A stretch of DNA of 64,000 nt from NCBI GenBank assembly GCA_003258405.1, contig QKPN01000001.1, forward strand, positions 744,001-808,000, read 5' to 3'. This document shows positions 53,813 through 63,210 of this stretch, piece after piece. This DNA is from Rhodobacteraceae bacterium DSL-40 (GTDB lineage Bacteria > Pseudomonadota > Alphaproteobacteria > Rhodobacterales > Rhodobacteraceae). The translations under genes were made by a program, and so were the position numbers. The notes under the pieces are model-generated. The model was not told the origin of the DNA. It did not search any database and was given only the letters and a program-made list of their open reading frames with translations. Within the stretch, counting starts at the first letter, position 1, and every line of letters begins with the position of its first letter.

Positions 53813-53864
53813 TATTAGATATACGGAGCGGCAAGCTCCGGCAATTTCCCGAGGGAGGAATCAC

Positions 53865-54890
53865 ATGGCCCTGACGAAAACCGTGCTGCTCACCGCATCG
53901 GTCTCGGCGCTCGCGAGCCTTGCACATGCGGAAACGCTCAATATCCAGACGTCCTTCAACGCCGGCGATTTCTCGACCCAGTATCTCACCGAGACCTGGC
54001 TGCCGAAGATCAAGGACATGACCGATGGCCGGATCGAGATCGTCCTCATGCCGAACGGTTCGGTGGTGCCGGCCAAGGAAACGCCGGAGGCGGTGGCCGC
54101 CGGGGTGCTCGACGGCGATTTCACTTCCGTCAACTATTTCGCGGGCAGCGAACCGGCCTATGCGATCATGGGCGACCTGATCGCGGGGTATGACACCCCC
54201 GAGCAGATGCTCGATTTCTGCCGGGTCGGCGGTGGCGAGGCGCAGATGCAGCAGGCCGCCGACAGCGTGACGGGCGGCGAGATCCACGTGATCGGCTGCG
54301 GCCCCTACTCGCGCGAAAGCCTGCCCGCCCGCGTGCCGATCCGGACCTTTGACGATCTCGCGGGCAAGAAGATCCGCTCCCCCGAGGGTCTTGCCGCAGC
54401 CGTCTTCGAAGCGGCGGGTGCCTCCCCGGTCTCCATCCCTTTCTCCGAAGTCTTCGGCGCGCTCGAAAAGGGCATCGTCGATGCGGCCGATGCCTCGGCC
54501 TATGTGAACAACGATGCGACGGGCCTCCACGACGTGGCGCCCTATCCGATCTATCCGGGCATCCACTCGATGGCCTCGATGCAGTTCACCCTCAACAACG
54601 AGACCTGGAATGCGCTCTCCGAGGAAGACCAGCAGGCACTTCGCACCTGGTGGTACGATGCGATGTATGCCATGGCCGCCGCGGTTGCCGCCGAGGATCA
54701 GAAGCTCGTCGAACGTGACAAGGCCGCAGGCAAGATCGAGGTGATCGACTGGTCGCAGGAGGATCGCAACGAACTCCGCGAGGTCGCCCGTGAGCAGTGG
54801 GAGATCTATGCACAGAAATCTTCCCTCGCGCAGGAAGCGCTCGACGCCAATATCGCCTACATGAAAGAGATCGGGCTCCTTCAGAACTAG
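53865..54890 (+). CDS. TRAP transporter substrate-binding protein DctP
   Basis: This 341-residue periplasmic protein has a signal peptide ending SLAHA before ETLNIQ. The DctP-fold blocks KIKDMTDGRIEIVLMPNGSVVP, FDDLAGKKIRSPEGLAAAVFEAAGA and the EVFGALEKGIVDAAD segment follow. It binds an organic acid with an arginine (KKIRSPE), as in TRAP receptors. It leads the operon, with GGGAGG upstream. The downstream genes suggest a sugar acid such as a pentonate or hexonate; the ligand is inferred from context. Confidence 0.9.
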   Translation: MALTKTVLLTASVSALASLAHAETLNIQTSFNAGDFSTQYLTETWLPKIKDMTDGRIEIVLMPNGSVVPAKETPEAVAAGVLDGDFTSVNYFAGSEPAYAIMGDLIAGYDTPEQMLDFCRVGGGEAQMQQAADSVTGGEIHVIGCGPYSRESLPARVPIRTFDDLAGKKIRSPEGLAAAVFEAAGASPVSIPFSEVFGALEKGIVDAADASAYVNNDATGLHDVAPYPIYPGIHSMASMQFTLNNETWNALSEEDQQALRTWWYDAMYAMAAAVAAEDQKLVERDKAAGKIEVIDWSQEDRNELREVAREQWEIYAQKSSLAQEALDANIAYMKEIGLLQN

Positions 54891-54965
54891 GGCAAAAGCC
54901 CGCACCGCCGGCCGGCCTCGCGCCCGCCGGCGCCTTCACCTTTCAGCGATATCCGGGGAGACGCG

Positions 54966-55487
54966 ATGAACCGCATCCTTGCCCGCTATGCCGATGCGAT
55001 CGACCGGATCAGCGTCTTCGTCGGCCATGGCTGCTCTGTCCTCTTCTTCGCCTGCATCGCAGTCTCGGCCCTCGAGGTGGTGATGCGCTACGGCTTCGAT
55101 CATCCCACCGTATGGTCAACAGAGCTCGCCATGACACTCTGCGCCTCGGCCTGGGTGCTCTCGGTCGGTTATGTCACCGAACGCCAGCGCCACATCTCGA
55201 TCACCATGGTGGAGATGCTGGTGAGCGCCCGCACCTGGCACATCTTCCGCCTTGTCCAGATGCTCATCGCGCTCGGTGCGCTCATCGTGCTCACCCTCGC
55301 CCTCTGGAGCCCGGCCGCGAAAGCGATCGCACGCGGCGAACATTCGGGCACCGCATTCAACTCGATCCAACCGACCTATCTCAAGGTGCTGATCCTCGTC
55401 GGGGCCATTTTCTACATCCTGCAGCTCACCGCGAACATCATCCGCTGGGTCCAGGGCACCGAAGGGGAGATGTCCGGTGGGCATTGA
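54966..55487 (+). CDS. TRAP transporter small permease DctQ
   Basis: This 173-residue protein has four predicted transmembrane helices (for example the VLFFACIAVSALEVVMRYGF and LGALIVLTLALW segments), as expected for DctQ. It bridges the large permease and the binding-protein dock. Its stop lies 11 bases inside the DctM frame, which starts from a GTG, so both are coupled. Confidence 0.9.
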   Translation: MNRILARYADAIDRISVFVGHGCSVLFFACIAVSALEVVMRYGFDHPTVWSTELAMTLCASAWVLSVGYVTERQRHISITMVEMLVSARTWHIFRLVQMLIALGALIVLTLALWSPAAKAIARGEHSGTAFNSIQPTYLKVLILVGAIFYILQLTANIIRWVQGTEGEMSGGH

Positions 55488-56793
55488 ATACATTACGCTT
55501 CTGATCGTCGTCTCGCTTCTGGCGCTGATGGCGCTCGGCGTCCCGCTCGGCATTACCACGCTCACCGTCTCGCTCACCACGGCATTGCTCTACTTCGGCG
55601 AACGCGCGGGCTTCTTCATCGTTGCGGCCAACGTCTCCGAAGTGCTGCACAAATACGAGCTCATCGCCGTACCCTTCTTCGTCTTCATGGCGAATGTGCT
55701 CGAACGATCAGGCATTGCAAAGACCCTCTTCGACTCGATGGCGATCATGGGTGGACGTTTCCGGGGCTCGGTGGCGGTGCAGACCTGCATTGTCGCCGTG
55801 GTTCTTGCGGCGATGTCCGGGATCATGGGTGGCGAGATCGTCATGCTTGGCCTCATCGCGCTGCCGCAGATGCTGCGCCTCGGCTATGACCGCAAGCTCT
55901 CGATCGGCATCATCTGTGCCGCCGGCGCGCTCGCAACGCTCATCCCGCCCTCGGTCGTACTCATTGTCTACGGGCTCGCCGCACAGGTCTCGATCACCAA
56001 GCTCTTCATGGCCTCCGCCGTGCCCGGACTGATCCTCGCCGCGCTCTTCATCACCTATATCCTCGTCCGGGTCCGGCTCAACCCGGCATTGGCGCCGATC
56101 TACGACATCCCCGAAACCGGCCTGCCATTCTTGCAGCGCGCACGCTTCCTCAAGGGTGTCATCCTGCCCGCGCTCCTCATCGGCGCCGTGCTCGGGGTGA
56201 TATATTCCGGCATCGCCACCGTGACCGAAGCCGCCGCCATCGGCGCGGTGGGGGCGCTTGTCGTGGCCGGGGTGCGCAAGGAGCTGACCTGGCGGATGAC
56301 CCGCGATGCCATGCGCCAGACGGTGCTCACCGTCGGATCGATCATCTGGCTGGTGATCGGTGCGGTCTCGCTCATCGGCATCTACAACCGCATCGGTGGC
56401 GGCGAGTTTCTGCGCGGCGTGCTTACCGATCTCAATATCGCGCCGATCTGGGTGATCGTCGTCATGATGCTGATCGTGATGGTGCTCGGCACCTTCCTCG
56501 AATGGATCGCGATCATCTTCATCACCGTGCCGATCTTCGCGCCCGTCGTGGTGGATCTCGGCTTCGATCCGATCTGGTTCGGCGTGCTCTTCGCGATGAA
56601 CATCCAGATCTACTACCTTTCCCCGCCCTTCGGGCCGGCCTGCTTCTTCCTGAAATCGGTCGCCCCCAAGGGCATCGAGCTGCAGGAGATCTTCGCCGCC
56701 GTCCTGCCTTTCATCGCGCTTCAGGCCGTGGGTCTCTTCCTCGTCCTGTTCATCCCGGAGCTCGCGCTCTGGCTGCCCGCCATGCTCGACTGA
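55477..56793 (+). CDS. TRAP transporter large permease DctM
   Basis: This 438-residue protein has about 12 membrane helices, with the VPFFVFMANVLERSGIAKTLF and LATLIPPSVVLIVYGLAAQ blocks of the family. It carries Na+-coupled import together with DctQ and DctP. The GTG start at 55477 overlaps dctQ, with GGGGAG a few bases before. The following gene starts 10 bases later. Confidence 0.92.
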   Translation: MGIEYITLLIVVSLLALMALGVPLGITTLTVSLTTALLYFGERAGFFIVAANVSEVLHKYELIAVPFFVFMANVLERSGIAKTLFDSMAIMGGRFRGSVAVQTCIVAVVLAAMSGIMGGEIVMLGLIALPQMLRLGYDRKLSIGIICAAGALATLIPPSVVLIVYGLAAQVSITKLFMASAVPGLILAALFITYILVRVRLNPALAPIYDIPETGLPFLQRARFLKGVILPALLIGAVLGVIYSGIATVTEAAAIGAVGALVVAGVRKELTWRMTRDAMRQTVLTVGSIIWLVIGAVSLIGIYNRIGGGEFLRGVLTDLNIAPIWVIVVMMLIVMVLGTFLEWIAIIFITVPIFAPVVVDLGFDPIWFGVLFAMNIQIYYLSPPFGPACFFLKSVAPKGIELQEIFAAVLPFIALQAVGLFLVLFIPELALWLPAMLD

Positions 56794-56803
56794 GGAGGGA
56801 GCA

Positions 56804-56971
56804 ATGAAAACGACCGACGAGGACCTTGCCCGTCAGGAAGACGATCTCCCCGCAGCCGCCTTCGCGGCCGAGGAGAAGCGCGACCACCACGATTTCGGCA
56901 ACTGGCCGGAAGTCGCAGGCCTTGCCTTCACTCTCTTCGTCACCTGGCTGATCTTCGCATTCACGGGATAG
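56804..56971 (+). CDS. 55-residue single-pass membrane peptide in the TRAP operon
   Basis: A small gene of 56 codons with a strong GAGGAGGGAG ribosome-binding site. The peptide MKTTDEDLARQEDDLPAAAF starts charged and acidic, and the last 20 residues (EVAGLAFTLFVTWLIFAFTG with upstream context) form one hydrophobic helix. It fits between dctM and the dehydratase gene with 4-10 base gaps. No family is recognised. Accessory or assembly subunits are possible; no role is shown. Confidence 0.7.
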   Translation: MKTTDEDLARQEDDLPAAAFAAEEKRDHHDFGNWPEVAGLAFTLFVTWLIFAFTG

Positions 56972-56975
56972 GACA

Positions 56976-58709
56976 ATGACAAGAAAAGACCCCAGGGACC
57001 TGCGCTCGGCCCGCTGGTTCGCTCCCGACGACCTCCGCGGCTTCGGCCACCGCTCACGCATGATGCAGCTTGGCTACGCGGAGGAGGATTTCCGCGACAA
57101 ACCGGTGATCGGCGTCCTCAACACCTGGTCCGAGCTCAATACCTGTCACGCGCATTTCCGCGACCGCGTGCAGGACGTGAAGCGGGGCGTCACACAGGCG
57201 GGCGGTTTCGCCGTCGAGATGCCCTCGCTCTCGGTCGACGAGAGCTTCACCAAGCCCACCTCGATGCTTTACCGCAACATGCTCGCGATGGAGACGGAGG
57301 AGATGATCCGCTCGCACCCACTCGATGGCGTGGTGCTTATGGGGGGGTGCGACAAGACCACGCCAGGGCTCGTGATGGGTGCGATCTCGGCGGGCGTTCC
57401 GATGATCTACCTGCCAGCCGGACCGATGCTGCGCGGCAATTACGCGGGCAAGATCCTCGGCTCCGGCTCGGATGCCTGGAGATACTGGGACGAGCGCCGC
57501 GCGGGCAACATCAGCGATGCCGAATGGCTCGGCATCCAGGCTGGCATCGCGCGCTCGGCGGGCACCTGCATGACGATGGGAACCGCCTCGACAATGACCG
57601 CGATCGCGGATGCGCTCGGCCTCACCCTGCCCGGCGCATCCTCGATCCCGGCGGTGGATTCGAGCCATCAGCGCATGTCGGCCGACTGTGGCCGGCGGAT
57701 CGTGGAGATGGTCTGGGAAAAGCTGACGCCCGACCGGATCGTGACCCCGCCCGCGGTGCAGAACGCCGCGGTCGTCGCGATGGCGACCGGCTGTTCGACC
57801 AATGCCGTGGTGCATCTTATCGCCATGGCGCGGCGCGCGGGCGTGAACCTCACCCTCGACGATCTCGACGCACTCGGCCGGGTGACACCGCTCGTTGCCA
57901 ATATCCGCCCCTCCGGCAAGGACTACCTGATGGAGGATTTCTACTACGCCGGCGGCCTTCGCGCCCTGATGAAGCAGCTCGGGGATCGGCTCGACGGCTC
58001 GGTGCTGACGGTGACCGGCAGGACGATGTCCGAAAATCTCCATGGTGCGCAGGTCTACAATGACGATGTGATCCGGCCGCTCTCCAACCCGGTCTATGCC
58101 GAGGGCTCGCTCGCGGTGCTGCGCGGCAATCTCTGCCCCGACGGCGCAGTCATCAAGCCCGCCGCCTGCGACGTGAAGTTCCATGTCCACGAGGGCCCCG
58201 CCCTCGTCTTCGACAGCTATCCAGAGATGAAGCAGGCCGTCGACGACGAGGATCTCGCAATCACCCCCGACACGGTGATGGTGCTCCGCAACGCAGGCCC
58301 GCAGGGCGGCCCCGGCTTCCCCGAATGGGGCATGCTACCGATCCCCAAGGCACTCATCAAGCAGGGCCATCGCGACATGCTGCGCATCTCGGATGCCCGC
58401 ATGTCCGGCACGTCCTACGGCGCCTGCGTCCTGCATGTCGCACCTGAAGCCTATGTCGGCGGCCCGCTCGCGCTTCTCCGGACCGGCGACACCGTGCGGC
58501 TCGATCTGCCCAACCGGCGGCTCGACATGCTCGTTGACGAGGCCGAGATCGAGCGGCGCCGCGCCGCCTGGACACCGCCGCCGGCGCGGTTCAAGCGCGG
58601 CTGGGGCTGGATGTTCTCCCGCCACGTGACGCAGGCCGATCAGGGCTGCGACTTCGATTTCCTGCAATCCGACTTCGGCCGAGCCGCCGGCGAACCCGAC
58701 ATCTTCTGA
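56976..58709 (+). CDS. IlvD/Edd-family sugar-acid dehydratase
   Basis: This 577-residue Fe-S dehydratase has cysteines in NTWSELNTCHAHF and MGGCDKTTPGLVMG, the DSSHQRMSAD block, and the C-terminal DARMSGTSYGACVLHV region. The family dehydrates dihydroxyacids and aldonic acids. The surrounding genes (TRAP, RraA-like, semialdehyde dehydrogenase) point to a pentonate or hexonate dehydratase rather than branched-chain amino acid synthesis. The ATG at 56976 is 4 bases after the small membrane gene stop. Confidence 0.9.
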   Translation: MTRKDPRDLRSARWFAPDDLRGFGHRSRMMQLGYAEEDFRDKPVIGVLNTWSELNTCHAHFRDRVQDVKRGVTQAGGFAVEMPSLSVDESFTKPTSMLYRNMLAMETEEMIRSHPLDGVVLMGGCDKTTPGLVMGAISAGVPMIYLPAGPMLRGNYAGKILGSGSDAWRYWDERRAGNISDAEWLGIQAGIARSAGTCMTMGTASTMTAIADALGLTLPGASSIPAVDSSHQRMSADCGRRIVEMVWEKLTPDRIVTPPAVQNAAVVAMATGCSTNAVVHLIAMARRAGVNLTLDDLDALGRVTPLVANIRPSGKDYLMEDFYYAGGLRALMKQLGDRLDGSVLTVTGRTMSENLHGAQVYNDDVIRPLSNPVYAEGSLAVLRGNLCPDGAVIKPAACDVKFHVHEGPALVFDSYPEMKQAVDDEDLAITPDTVMVLRNAGPQGGPGFPEWGMLPIPKALIKQGHRDMLRISDARMSGTSYGACVLHVAPEAYVGGPLALLRTGDTVRLDLPNRRLDMLVDEAEIERRRAAWTPPPARFKRGWGWMFSRHVTQADQGCDFDFLQSDFGRAAGEPDIF

Positions 58710-58718
58710 GGGCCAGAC

Positions 58719-59444
58719 ATGACCGACTACATCCTTTCCGAAGCGACCCGCGCCAAGCTCAAGAAGGTCTCCACCGCCTCAATCGCGACGGCGCTCTTCA
58801 AGCGCGGCCTGCGCAACCAGTTCATCCAGGGCGTCGTGCCGGTCGCGCCGAAGGAGGAGGTTATGGTCGGTCAGGCCTTCACTCTGCGCTACATCCCCGC
58901 GCGCGAGGATCGTAATCCGATCACCGCCTTCCGCAGCCCCGACCACCCGCAGCGGGTTGCCATCGAGACCTGCCCACCGGGCTGGGTCCTGGTGATGGAT
59001 GGCCGGAAGGACGCGCGGGCGGCCACCGCGGGCTCGATCCTCATCACCCGGCTCGCGATCCGCGGCGCCGCAGGCGTGGTGACGGATGGCGGCATGCGTG
59101 ACGCCGCAGGCATTGCCGAACTCGACATGCCGGCCTATTTTGCCAAACCGTCCGCGCCCACGAACCTCACCCATCACGAGGCACTCGACATCAACGTGCC
59201 CGTCTCCTGCGGTGATGCGCCGGTCTTTCCGGGAGACGTCATGGTCGGCGACCGCGACGGCGTGATGGTGATCCCCGCGCATCTCGCCGACGAAATCGCC
59301 GAGGAATGCACCGGGATGGAAAGCTACGAGGATTTCGTGCTTAAGGAAGTGCAGGGGGGTGCCGGGATCATCGGGCTCTATCCCTGCACGAAGGACGAGA
59401 ATCAGAAAAAGTACGAGGCCTGGCGAACTGAAAACAGCCGCTGA
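58719..59444 (+). CDS. RraA-like / HMG-aldolase family protein
   Basis: This 241-residue protein has the RraA fold, with the diagnostic GGMRDAAGIAELDMPAYF and DVMVGDRDGVMVIPAHLADE blocks and the ILITRLAIRGAAGVVTDG core. The family includes the RNase E inhibitor RraA but also 4-hydroxy-4-methyl-2-oxoglutarate/oxaloacetate-type aldolases. An aldolase-like or lyase role on the 2-keto-3-deoxy sugar acid is more likely in this operon, by context. It lies 9 bases after the dehydratase stop. Confidence 0.82.
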   Translation: MTDYILSEATRAKLKKVSTASIATALFKRGLRNQFIQGVVPVAPKEEVMVGQAFTLRYIPAREDRNPITAFRSPDHPQRVAIETCPPGWVLVMDGRKDARAATAGSILITRLAIRGAAGVVTDGGMRDAAGIAELDMPAYFAKPSAPTNLTHHEALDINVPVSCGDAPVFPGDVMVGDRDGVMVIPAHLADEIAEECTGMESYEDFVLKEVQGGAGIIGLYPCTKDENQKKYEAWRTENSR

Positions 59445-59468
59445 GCCCCTACGGCAAAAGGAAAAGAG

Positions 59469-60980
59469 ATGATTTTCACCCCTCATGGCAAGCATCTGAT
59501 CGCCGGAGACTGGGTCGCAAGCGCGGAGACCTTCCGCTCACAGCCGGCCCAAGGCACCGCGCACGACTTCTCCAGCGGCACCGTCGATCAGGTGAACGCC
59601 GCCTGCGAAGCCGCCGAAGACGCCTTCTGGACCTTCGGTTATTCGACCCGCGCGGAGCGGGCTACTTTCCTCGATGCCATCGCAGAGGAAATCGAGGCCC
59701 GTGCCGACGCCATCACGGCGATCGGCAGTTCCGAGACCGGGTTGCCGGAGGCGCGGCTGCAGGGCGAGCGCGGCCGGACCGTCGGCCAGCTTCGTCTCTT
59801 CGCCTCGCATATCCGGGATGGCGCCTATCTCGACCGGCGGCATGACGCGGCGCTGCCCGACCGGCAGCCCCTGCCCCGGCCGGATCTGCGGCTGATGCAG
59901 CGCCCGATCGGACCGGTCGTCGTCTTCGGCGCATCGAACTTCCCGCTCGCCTTCTCGGTTGCCGGCGGCGACACCGCCTCGGCCTTCGCAGCCGGCTGCC
60001 CGGTGGTGGTCCGAGGCCATGCCGCCCACCCCGGCACCGGCGAGATCGCCGCCGAAGCCATCCACGCCGCGGTGAAACGCTGCGGGCTGCATCCGGGCAC
60101 GTTCTCCTTCATTCAGGGCGGCGGCAATGCCGTCGGGGCGGCGCTGGTGCAGCACCCGCTCGTGAAGGCGGTGGGCTTCACCGGTTCCCTCGGCGGCGGA
60201 CGCGCGCTCTTCGATCTCTGCGCCGCGCGACCCGAGCCGATCCCGTTCTTCGGCGAGCTCGGGTCGGTCAACCCGATGTTCCTGCTGCCCGAGGCGGTCA
60301 AAGGCCGGGGAGTCGATATCGGCAAGGGCTGGGCCGGATCGCTCGCCATGGGCGCTGGCCAGTTCTGCACCAATCCCGGAATCGCCGTCATACTCGAGGA
60401 CCAGGCAGAAGCGGTCAGCGAGGCCGCACGCGAGGCACTGTCCGGCGTCGGCACCCAGGTCATGCTGACCGACGGGATCGCAGCCGCCTATCAGGCCGGC
60501 ACCCAGCGCTATGGCGAGGCGCCCGGGGTGCGCGAGATCCTGACCTCGACCTGTGACCGCCGCAACGCAGCGCCCTTTCTCTACCTCGTCTCCGGCCGCG
60601 ACTGGATCGGCAATCATGTGCTCTCCGAGGAGGTCTTCGGGCCGCTCGGCCTGATCGTGACCGCGGCGGACGCGGACGACATGCTGGCGATCGCCCGGAG
60701 CTTCGCAGGCCAGCTCACCGCGACACTCCATATGGATGCGGGCGATGCGGAGCTTGCACGCCGCCTGCTGCCCATCCTGGAGCGCAAGGCCGGGCGGGTT
60801 CTGGCCAATGCCTTCCCGACCGGCGTCGAGGTCTGCGACTCGATGGTTCACGGCGGCCCCTACCCCGCCTCGACCAATTTCGGCGCGACGTCGGTGGGCA
60901 CGATGGCGATCCGCCGTTTCCTGCGTCCCGTCTGCTACCAGGGCATCCCGGAGGCAATCCTGCCCGAAGACCTGCGCTGA
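59469..60980 (+). CDS. aldehyde dehydrogenase, alpha-ketoglutarate-semialdehyde-dehydrogenase-like
   Basis: This 503-residue ALDH has the catalytic Cys in GAGQFCTNPGIAV and Glu in PFFGELGSVNPMF. The cofactor-binding VVVFGASNFPLAFSVAGG and GFTGSLGGGRALF blocks are clear. It resembles type-III KGSADH enzymes, which produce 2-oxoglutarate from pentonate or hydroxyproline routes. It is the last gene of the TRAP/dehydratase operon. No clear terminator follows within 160 bases. Confidence 0.88.
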   Translation: MIFTPHGKHLIAGDWVASAETFRSQPAQGTAHDFSSGTVDQVNAACEAAEDAFWTFGYSTRAERATFLDAIAEEIEARADAITAIGSSETGLPEARLQGERGRTVGQLRLFASHIRDGAYLDRRHDAALPDRQPLPRPDLRLMQRPIGPVVVFGASNFPLAFSVAGGDTASAFAAGCPVVVRGHAAHPGTGEIAAEAIHAAVKRCGLHPGTFSFIQGGGNAVGAALVQHPLVKAVGFTGSLGGGRALFDLCAARPEPIPFFGELGSVNPMFLLPEAVKGRGVDIGKGWAGSLAMGAGQFCTNPGIAVILEDQAEAVSEAAREALSGVGTQVMLTDGIAAAYQAGTQRYGEAPGVREILTSTCDRRNAAPFLYLVSGRDWIGNHVLSEEVFGPLGLIVTAADADDMLAIARSFAGQLTATLHMDAGDAELARRLLPILERKAGRVLANAFPTGVEVCDSMVHGGPYPASTNFGATSVGTMAIRRFLRPVCYQGIPEAILPEDLR

Positions 60981-61143
60981 TACCTCCGGCCTCGTGCTGC
61001 CAACGCGCGGTGCAACACTCGAGCGGGCCGCCTCATCACGAGCGCGGCCTGCCCCGTTTCATCCGAAGGAGCATCCTCCGGAGAAGTGAGCCTCACCGAT
61101 CGGCCTGACGCAGATGGCAATTCGTTGTCGTGGCGGAAGAGAC

Positions 61144-61218
61144 TGGCTGGGGCGGCAGGATTCGAACCTGCGAATGACGATACCAAAAACCGTTGCCTTA
61201 CCACTTGGCGACGCCCCA
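61144..61218 (-). tRNA. tRNA-Gln (anticodon UUG)
   Basis: A 75-base cloverleaf read on the minus strand, with the encoded CCA at 61144-61146. The acceptor TGGGGCG pairs with CGCCCCA, and the loop TTTTGGT gives anticodon TTG. The T-arm has GTTCGAATC. Discriminator G and T1 match bacterial tRNA-Gln. Confidence 0.93.
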
Positions 61219-61276
61219 AGCGCGTTCCCGTCTTCTATTCAGCCCGGGCGCCGATCTCAAGCGGAATTCGGTAGCT

Positions 61277-62131
61277 TCAGAACGGCTCGAACGGTGTTGC
61301 CTTCGCGAGGCGGTCGAAGGCCATAAGATCCTCGACGAGACGGGCCATCCGATCGAGCGGGATCATGTTCGGGCCATCGGAGGGGGCGCTATCGGGGTCT
61401 TCGTGTGTCTCCATGAAGACGGCGGCGACACCGATCGCGACCGCGGCGCGGGCCATCACCGGGGCAAATTCGCGCTGACCACCGGACGATCCGCCCTGGC
61501 CGCCCGGCTGTTGAACCGAATGAGTCGCGTCCATGACCACCGGCCAGCCGGTCCGGGCCATGATGGGCAGGCTTCGCATGTCGGCGACAAGGGTATTGTA
61601 GCCGAAGGACACTCCGCGCTCGCAGAGCATAATCTTCTCGTTGCCGGTCGAGGCGATCTTGGCCGCGACGTTCACCATATCCCAGGGCGCGAGGAACTGG
61701 CCCTTCTTCACGTTGACCGCAGCCCCGGTTTCGCCCGCGGCGAGAAGGAGGTCGGTCTGGCGGCTGAGGAAGGCCGGGATCTGGAGCACATCCACCACCT
61801 CGGCTGCGGGGGCGCATTGGTCGGGAGCGTGCACATCCGTCAACACAGGGCAGCCGATCCGGGCGCGGACCTCGCCGAGGATACGGAGCCCCTCGGCCAT
61901 GCCGAGACCGCGCTTTCCGCCGAGCGAGGTGCGGTTGGCCTTGTCGTAGGACGCCTTGAAGATAAAGCCTGCGCCCGCGTTGGCGCAGATCCCGGCCATT
62001 GTTTCGGCGATCATCAGGGCATGCTCGAGTGTTTCGAGCTGGCAGGGTCCGGCGATCAGCGTGAGGGGAGCCTCGTTCGACAGGCTCAGATCGCCGATGC
62101 GGACGATCTTCGCGGCTTCAGTGGCGGTCAT
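61277..62131 (-). CDS. kdsA: 3-deoxy-D-manno-octulosonate 8-phosphate synthase
   Basis: This 284-residue barrel aldolase condenses phosphoenolpyruvate and arabinose 5-phosphate for lipopolysaccharide core synthesis. It has LIAGPCQLETLEHAL, FIFKASYDKANRTS (Lys for phosphate) and the LCERGVSFGYNTLV and DATHSVQQPGGQGG blocks. The Cys in AGPCQ is the usual metal-site residue of the metal-dependent subclass. The neighbouring tRNA-Gln gene lies 58 bases downstream on the same strand. Confidence 0.95.
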   Translation of the reverse strand: MTATEAAKIVRIGDLSLSNEAPLTLIAGPCQLETLEHALMIAETMAGICANAGAGFIFKASYDKANRTSLGGKRGLGMAEGLRILGEVRARIGCPVLTDVHAPDQCAPAAEVVDVLQIPAFLSRQTDLLLAAGETGAAVNVKKGQFLAPWDMVNVAAKIASTGNEKIMLCERGVSFGYNTLVADMRSLPIMARTGWPVVMDATHSVQQPGGQGGSSGGQREFAPVMARAAVAIGVAAVFMETHEDPDSAPSDGPNMIPLDRMARLVEDLMAFDRLAKATPFEPF

Positions 62132-62381
62132 TCTATCCCTCCCTCAGTTCCGGGTTACCAGCGATAGCCCGTGGGCAGGCGAACTGTAAAGCCAAGGCAG
62201 ACGGGGAGGATCAGAGGGCAGGTTTTCACGGTAAAGACACGAGCAAAGCGCCGAAATCGGAGACGTTGATCTTCATCTGGCGCGCATCCCGGGCGGATCT
62301 CCGATGTGAGATCCGGGTATATACAGGCTGGCCCTTCTCCTTCGGGCGCAGCGTAGAGGCAGCCCCTGCACCTCCATCTCC

Positions 62382-63203
62382 TCAGGCCGCGGCGACGAGC
62401 CAGTAGAGACCCGCCACCACCATCAGGAACCCGGAGCCGCGCGCGAATGCATGGCCCATGGGCAGGAGTTTCTCGACGAAGACCAGGGCCGCGATCATCG
62501 CCACCCAGAGGAGATTCATGACTCCGGCCGTGAAAAGCAGCAGCATCAGCGCCCAGCAGCAGCCAAGGCAATAGAGTCCATGTTGCGCCCCCATGCGGAA
62601 AGCGCCCATCGCGCCGCTCCGCCAGTGGAAGAGGAAGGTCTGGAGCGGCGCACGGCACTGCCGCAGGCAAGCCTCCTTTACCGGTAGCCACTGATAAACC
62701 CCGGCGCCAATCAGCAAGAAACCCGTCATTGCGGCGCTGGCGGAGCGCAGCATCGGCGTGAGGAGACGGAGCTGCTCAAGCCAGGTCTGCAGGACAGCTG
62801 CGAGCGCGCTGAAGGCAACCCAGAGCGCGATGTACCCCGCGGCGAAGGCGAGCGCCGAGGGGACCGGCCCGGCGCGCTCTCTGCGATTTCTCGCGATGCC
62901 GAGAAAGAGCAGAATTGCGGGCGCTGCACTTGGCAGCATCATTCCGACCATCATGACGGACCACATCAGGAAGGTCATGACGAACGGCCCGGCTGCGCTG
63001 GCCGCGGACATTTCGCCGGACGCCATTCCGCCAGGAGCTGTCACGGTCATATCCGGCGCCGGAGCAGAGCTCATCCCCGCCATCTCGCCCATGCGCGCGA
63101 CATCGGCGACAAGATAGAGCCAGGCAAGTCCGGTGACGGCGAGAAGGCAGGAGAGGACAACAAGCCTCTCCCGCTCCAGCACGCGGACGATCAGCGCCGT
63201 CAT
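62382..63203 (-). CDS. DUF2182 family metal-binding-type membrane protein
   Basis: This 273-residue protein has about seven hydrophobic segments. The family blocks MMVGMMLPSAAPAILLFLGIARNR and the Cys-rich AQHGLYCLGCCWALMLLLF are both present. DUF2182 proteins usually follow a DUF1326 gene, as here, with a 7-base gap. A role in metal or thiol handling at the membrane is a suggestion only. The ATG at 63203 is chosen; the open frame upstream is the other strand of the DUF1326 gene. Confidence 0.85.
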   Translation of the reverse strand: MTALIVRVLERERLVVLSCLLAVTGLAWLYLVADVARMGEMAGMSSAPAPDMTVTAPGGMASGEMSAASAAGPFVMTFLMWSVMMVGMMLPSAAPAILLFLGIARNRRERAGPVPSALAFAAGYIALWVAFSALAAVLQTWLEQLRLLTPMLRSASAAMTGFLLIGAGVYQWLPVKEACLRQCRAPLQTFLFHWRSGAMGAFRMGAQHGLYCLGCCWALMLLLFTAGVMNLLWVAMIAALVFVEKLLPMGHAFARGSGFLMVVAGLYWLVAAA

Positions 63204-63210
63204 CGCCCGC

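Noticed and set aside
62290-62312. Hairpin CGGATCT/AGATCCG between the DUF2182 gene and kdsA as a terminator
   Set aside because: It has no following T-run on the minus strand, so it is not supported as a terminator.
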